DNA of 53,086 nucleotides from an uncultured Clostridia bacterium (lineage in GTDB: Bacteria; Bacillota; Clostridia; Oscillospirales; Oscillospiraceae), in assembly GCA_946184165.1 (NCBI GenBank), contig CAMHEN010000002.1:1-53086 (forward strand), in the 5' to 3' direction. The notes under the pieces are model-generated. The model had not been told where the DNA came from, made no database searches, and was given only the letters and a program-made list of their open reading frames with translations. Position 1 is the first letter of the stretch; each line of letters starts with the position of its first letter. This document shows positions 51,737 to 53,086 of this stretch, piece after piece. The position numbers and the translations under genes were made by a program.

Positions 51737-52912
51737 GTGAAAATCACTGATATCAAGGTCCTGCGCGCAAACCGCGCAGTGTATTGCAAAATCTATACCG
51801 ACGAAGGCATCGTCGGTCTCGGCGAGAGCGGAGCCTGGGGCTTCCTGGAGGCCTCGGCCCAGGCAATCCTGACCATGGGGGAGTATCTGATCGGGAAGGA
51901 CCCGCTGGACATTGAACACCACTGGCAGTACCTGTACCGCTTCTCGCATTTTCGCGGCGCGGCGGTCATGGGAGCCATGTCCGCCATCGACATCGCGCTT
52001 TACGATATCGCAGGCAAATATTTCAATGTCCCCGTGTACCGCCTGCTCGGCGGCAAGTGCCGGGACAAGGTGCGTGTCTACAACCACACCTCCGGCAGAA
52101 CCGAGGAAGAGCTGGTGGAAAACGCGATCAAAGGCGTGGAGCAGGGCTACACCGCCCTCGGACACCTGAACCCCTACCTGGACGAACCGCGCACCGCGCC
52201 CTTCTCCGACGGCAACGCCGCCCTGCTTTACAAGGCAGAACGCCGCATCGCCAAGGTCCGTGAAGCGGTGGGGGAGGAGGTAGACCTCTGCCTCGAGCTG
52301 CACCGCCGCCTGGAGCCGGGCCTTGCCGTCCAGCTCTCAGCACGCCTGGAGCCGTATAACCCCATGTTCCTCGAAGACCCCATCCGTCCGGACAACTTCG
52401 ACGAGATGGGCCGTGTCGCCGCCCAGTGCCGCATTCCCATTGCCACCGGCGAGCGTATCAACACCTATCATGAATTCGAGATGCTGCTTGAGCGCGGAGC
52501 CTGCAGCTATGTGCGCGCCTCCCTCGGCGTATGCGGCGGCTTTACCGGCGCAAAAAAGATCGCTGCCGTAGCGGAGGCGCACCACAAGAGCCTGGTGCCG
52601 CACAATCCATGCAGCCCTGTCATGACCAACGCGGTTTTGCAGTTCGTCGCGGCAACTGACAACATCGCCATCACCGAGTACCCCAATCCCTTCGCTGCCT
52701 CCACCGCCGACCATTTGACCGGCAGCGGCGTGAAGCTGCGCCAGTGCGATATGGTCGATCACATCCCCGAGATGAAGGACGGCTATCTTCCCGTTCCGGA
52801 GGAGCCCGGCATCGGCATTGACGTTATCCCCGATCTGGAGGAAAAATTCCCCTTCCGTCCCCATAAGGTCATGACGCGCCTGAACCTGGACGGTTCCATC
52901 TGCGATCAGTAA
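51737..52912 (+). CDS. Enolase-superfamily acid-sugar dehydratase 3
   Basis: A 391-residue protein of the galactonate/mannonate-dehydratase-like group. The ligands are Glu187, Glu213 in MFLEDPI and Glu239 in ATGERI. The candidate acid/base residues are His189 in LELHRR and His289 in VPHNPCSP. As in enolase 1, the first metal ligand is Glu rather than Asp. The two share the start MKIT, the pattern YTDEGIVGxGE and AIDIALxDI, and are presumably paralogues of one origin, but are too different for a recent duplication. GTG start with GAGGAT inside the end of the previous gene, ten bases after its stop. Substrate unknown. Confidence 0.9.
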   Translation: MKITDIKVLRANRAVYCKIYTDEGIVGLGESGAWGFLEASAQAILTMGEYLIGKDPLDIEHHWQYLYRFSHFRGAAVMGAMSAIDIALYDIAGKYFNVPVYRLLGGKCRDKVRVYNHTSGRTEEELVENAIKGVEQGYTALGHLNPYLDEPRTAPFSDGNAALLYKAERRIAKVREAVGEEVDLCLELHRRLEPGLAVQLSARLEPYNPMFLEDPIRPDNFDEMGRVAAQCRIPIATGERINTYHEFEMLLERGACSYVRASLGVCGGFTGAKKIAAVAEAHHKSLVPHNPCSPVMTNAVLQFVAATDNIAITEYPNPFAASTADHLTGSGVKLRQCDMVDHIPEMKDGYLPVPEEPGIGIDVIPDLEEKFPFRPHKVMTRLNLDGSICDQ

Positions 52913-53005
52913 AGTTATTCCCTTATGGCATGGAACAATGAATATTTAGAATTTGAGTAATAGGTTAACGCATGATAAACTGAGCATAGCAAAACCCGGG
53001 AAACT

Positions 53006-53026
53006 TGTTCTTTTTCAATAAGAACA
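53006..53026. promoter_or_regulatory. Hairpin upstream of the right-edge gene
   Basis: TGTTCTT (53006-53012) and AAGAACA (53020-53026) form a 7-bp stem with a 7-base A/T-rich loop, 31 bases before ATG 53058. There is no T-run. It could be an operator or leader hairpin; the surrounding gap 52913-53057 shows no other clear signal. Confidence 0.35.
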
Positions 53027-53057
53027 GCAAAAAAGAAGAGAAAGGAAAAGGAAAACC

Positions 53058-53086
53058 ATGTCTACGCAACTCATTATCTGCCTGGT
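53058..53086 (+). CDS. Start of a gene cut by the window edge
   Basis: Only nine complete codons are visible (MSTQLIICL). A purine-rich AAAGGAAAAGG ribosome region precedes the ATG, and the first residues are hydrophobic, so a membrane protein, perhaps the transporter of this cluster, is likely. No family can be named from so little sequence. Confidence 0.5.

Overview
The window is GC-rich DNA from a low-branching Gram-positive anaerobe, most likely a gut-type Clostridia member near Oscillospiraceae (inference). The reasons are a YlmC/YmxH sporulation-type PRC-barrel protein, the order dgtpase - dnaG - rpoD, strong AGGAGG ribosome sites, SigA-type promoters with 17-bp spacers, a zinc-binding L31, a BspA-like surface protein, a tripartite tricarboxylate transporter, and many short intergenic inverted-repeat elements. 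No rRNA, tRNA, CRISPR array, prophage or transposase gene was seen.

Layout, left third (1-24.3 kb). A leftward operon (EamA permease, VOC protein, dapF, nucleotidyltransferase) diverges from a rightward larB-larE-larC operon that makes the nickel-pincer cofactor, with no larA in the window. After a 500-bp repeat-filled gap come a leftward YbjN-like secreted protein, a BspA-type leucine-rich-repeat protein with a ROK sugar kinase, and a PPK1 plus two-domain PPK2 polyphosphate pair. The rightward housekeeping block follows: EamA permease, YlmC, lipoprotein, hflX, YigZ, dGTPase-like HD protein, dnaG, rpoD and a MalY/PatB-type aminotransferase.

Middle (24.1-32.9 kb). Leftward rpmE diverges from a CoA-transferase gene. 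A 1126-residue membrane-anchored VWA protein with seven ~92-residue repeats and a 1022-residue GH2 beta-galactosidase are both leftward.

Right third (33-53 kb) is a catabolic region. Divergent from lacZ lies gntR-eda-kdgK, so 2-keto-3-deoxygluconate is phosphorylated and split to pyruvate and glyceraldehyde-3-phosphate. A perfect-consensus promoter then drives tctC-tctB-tctA. Behind a dense multi-hairpin element lies a four-gene set: zinc MDR dehydrogenase, TIM-barrel isomerase, an uncharacterised cytoplasmic propeller-like protein, and a 2-hydroxyacid dehydrogenase. A DAACS carboxylate symporter diverges from enolase-superfamily dehydratase 1 - LysR - esterase - fumC - malic enzyme. Two more enolase-superfamily genes follow, and a further gene is cut by the right edge. 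Read together (inference), this looks like uptake of acid sugars or dicarboxylates, dehydration by three different enolase-superfamily enzymes, and entry to central metabolism through KDG/KDPG and through fumarate-malate-pyruvate.

The least explained material is non-coding. There is a three-stem element present twice (before hflX and before dnaG) with compensatory base changes, a six-hairpin element at 38860-39069, several MITE-like inverted-repeat units, and similar promoter sequences before the two enolase operons.
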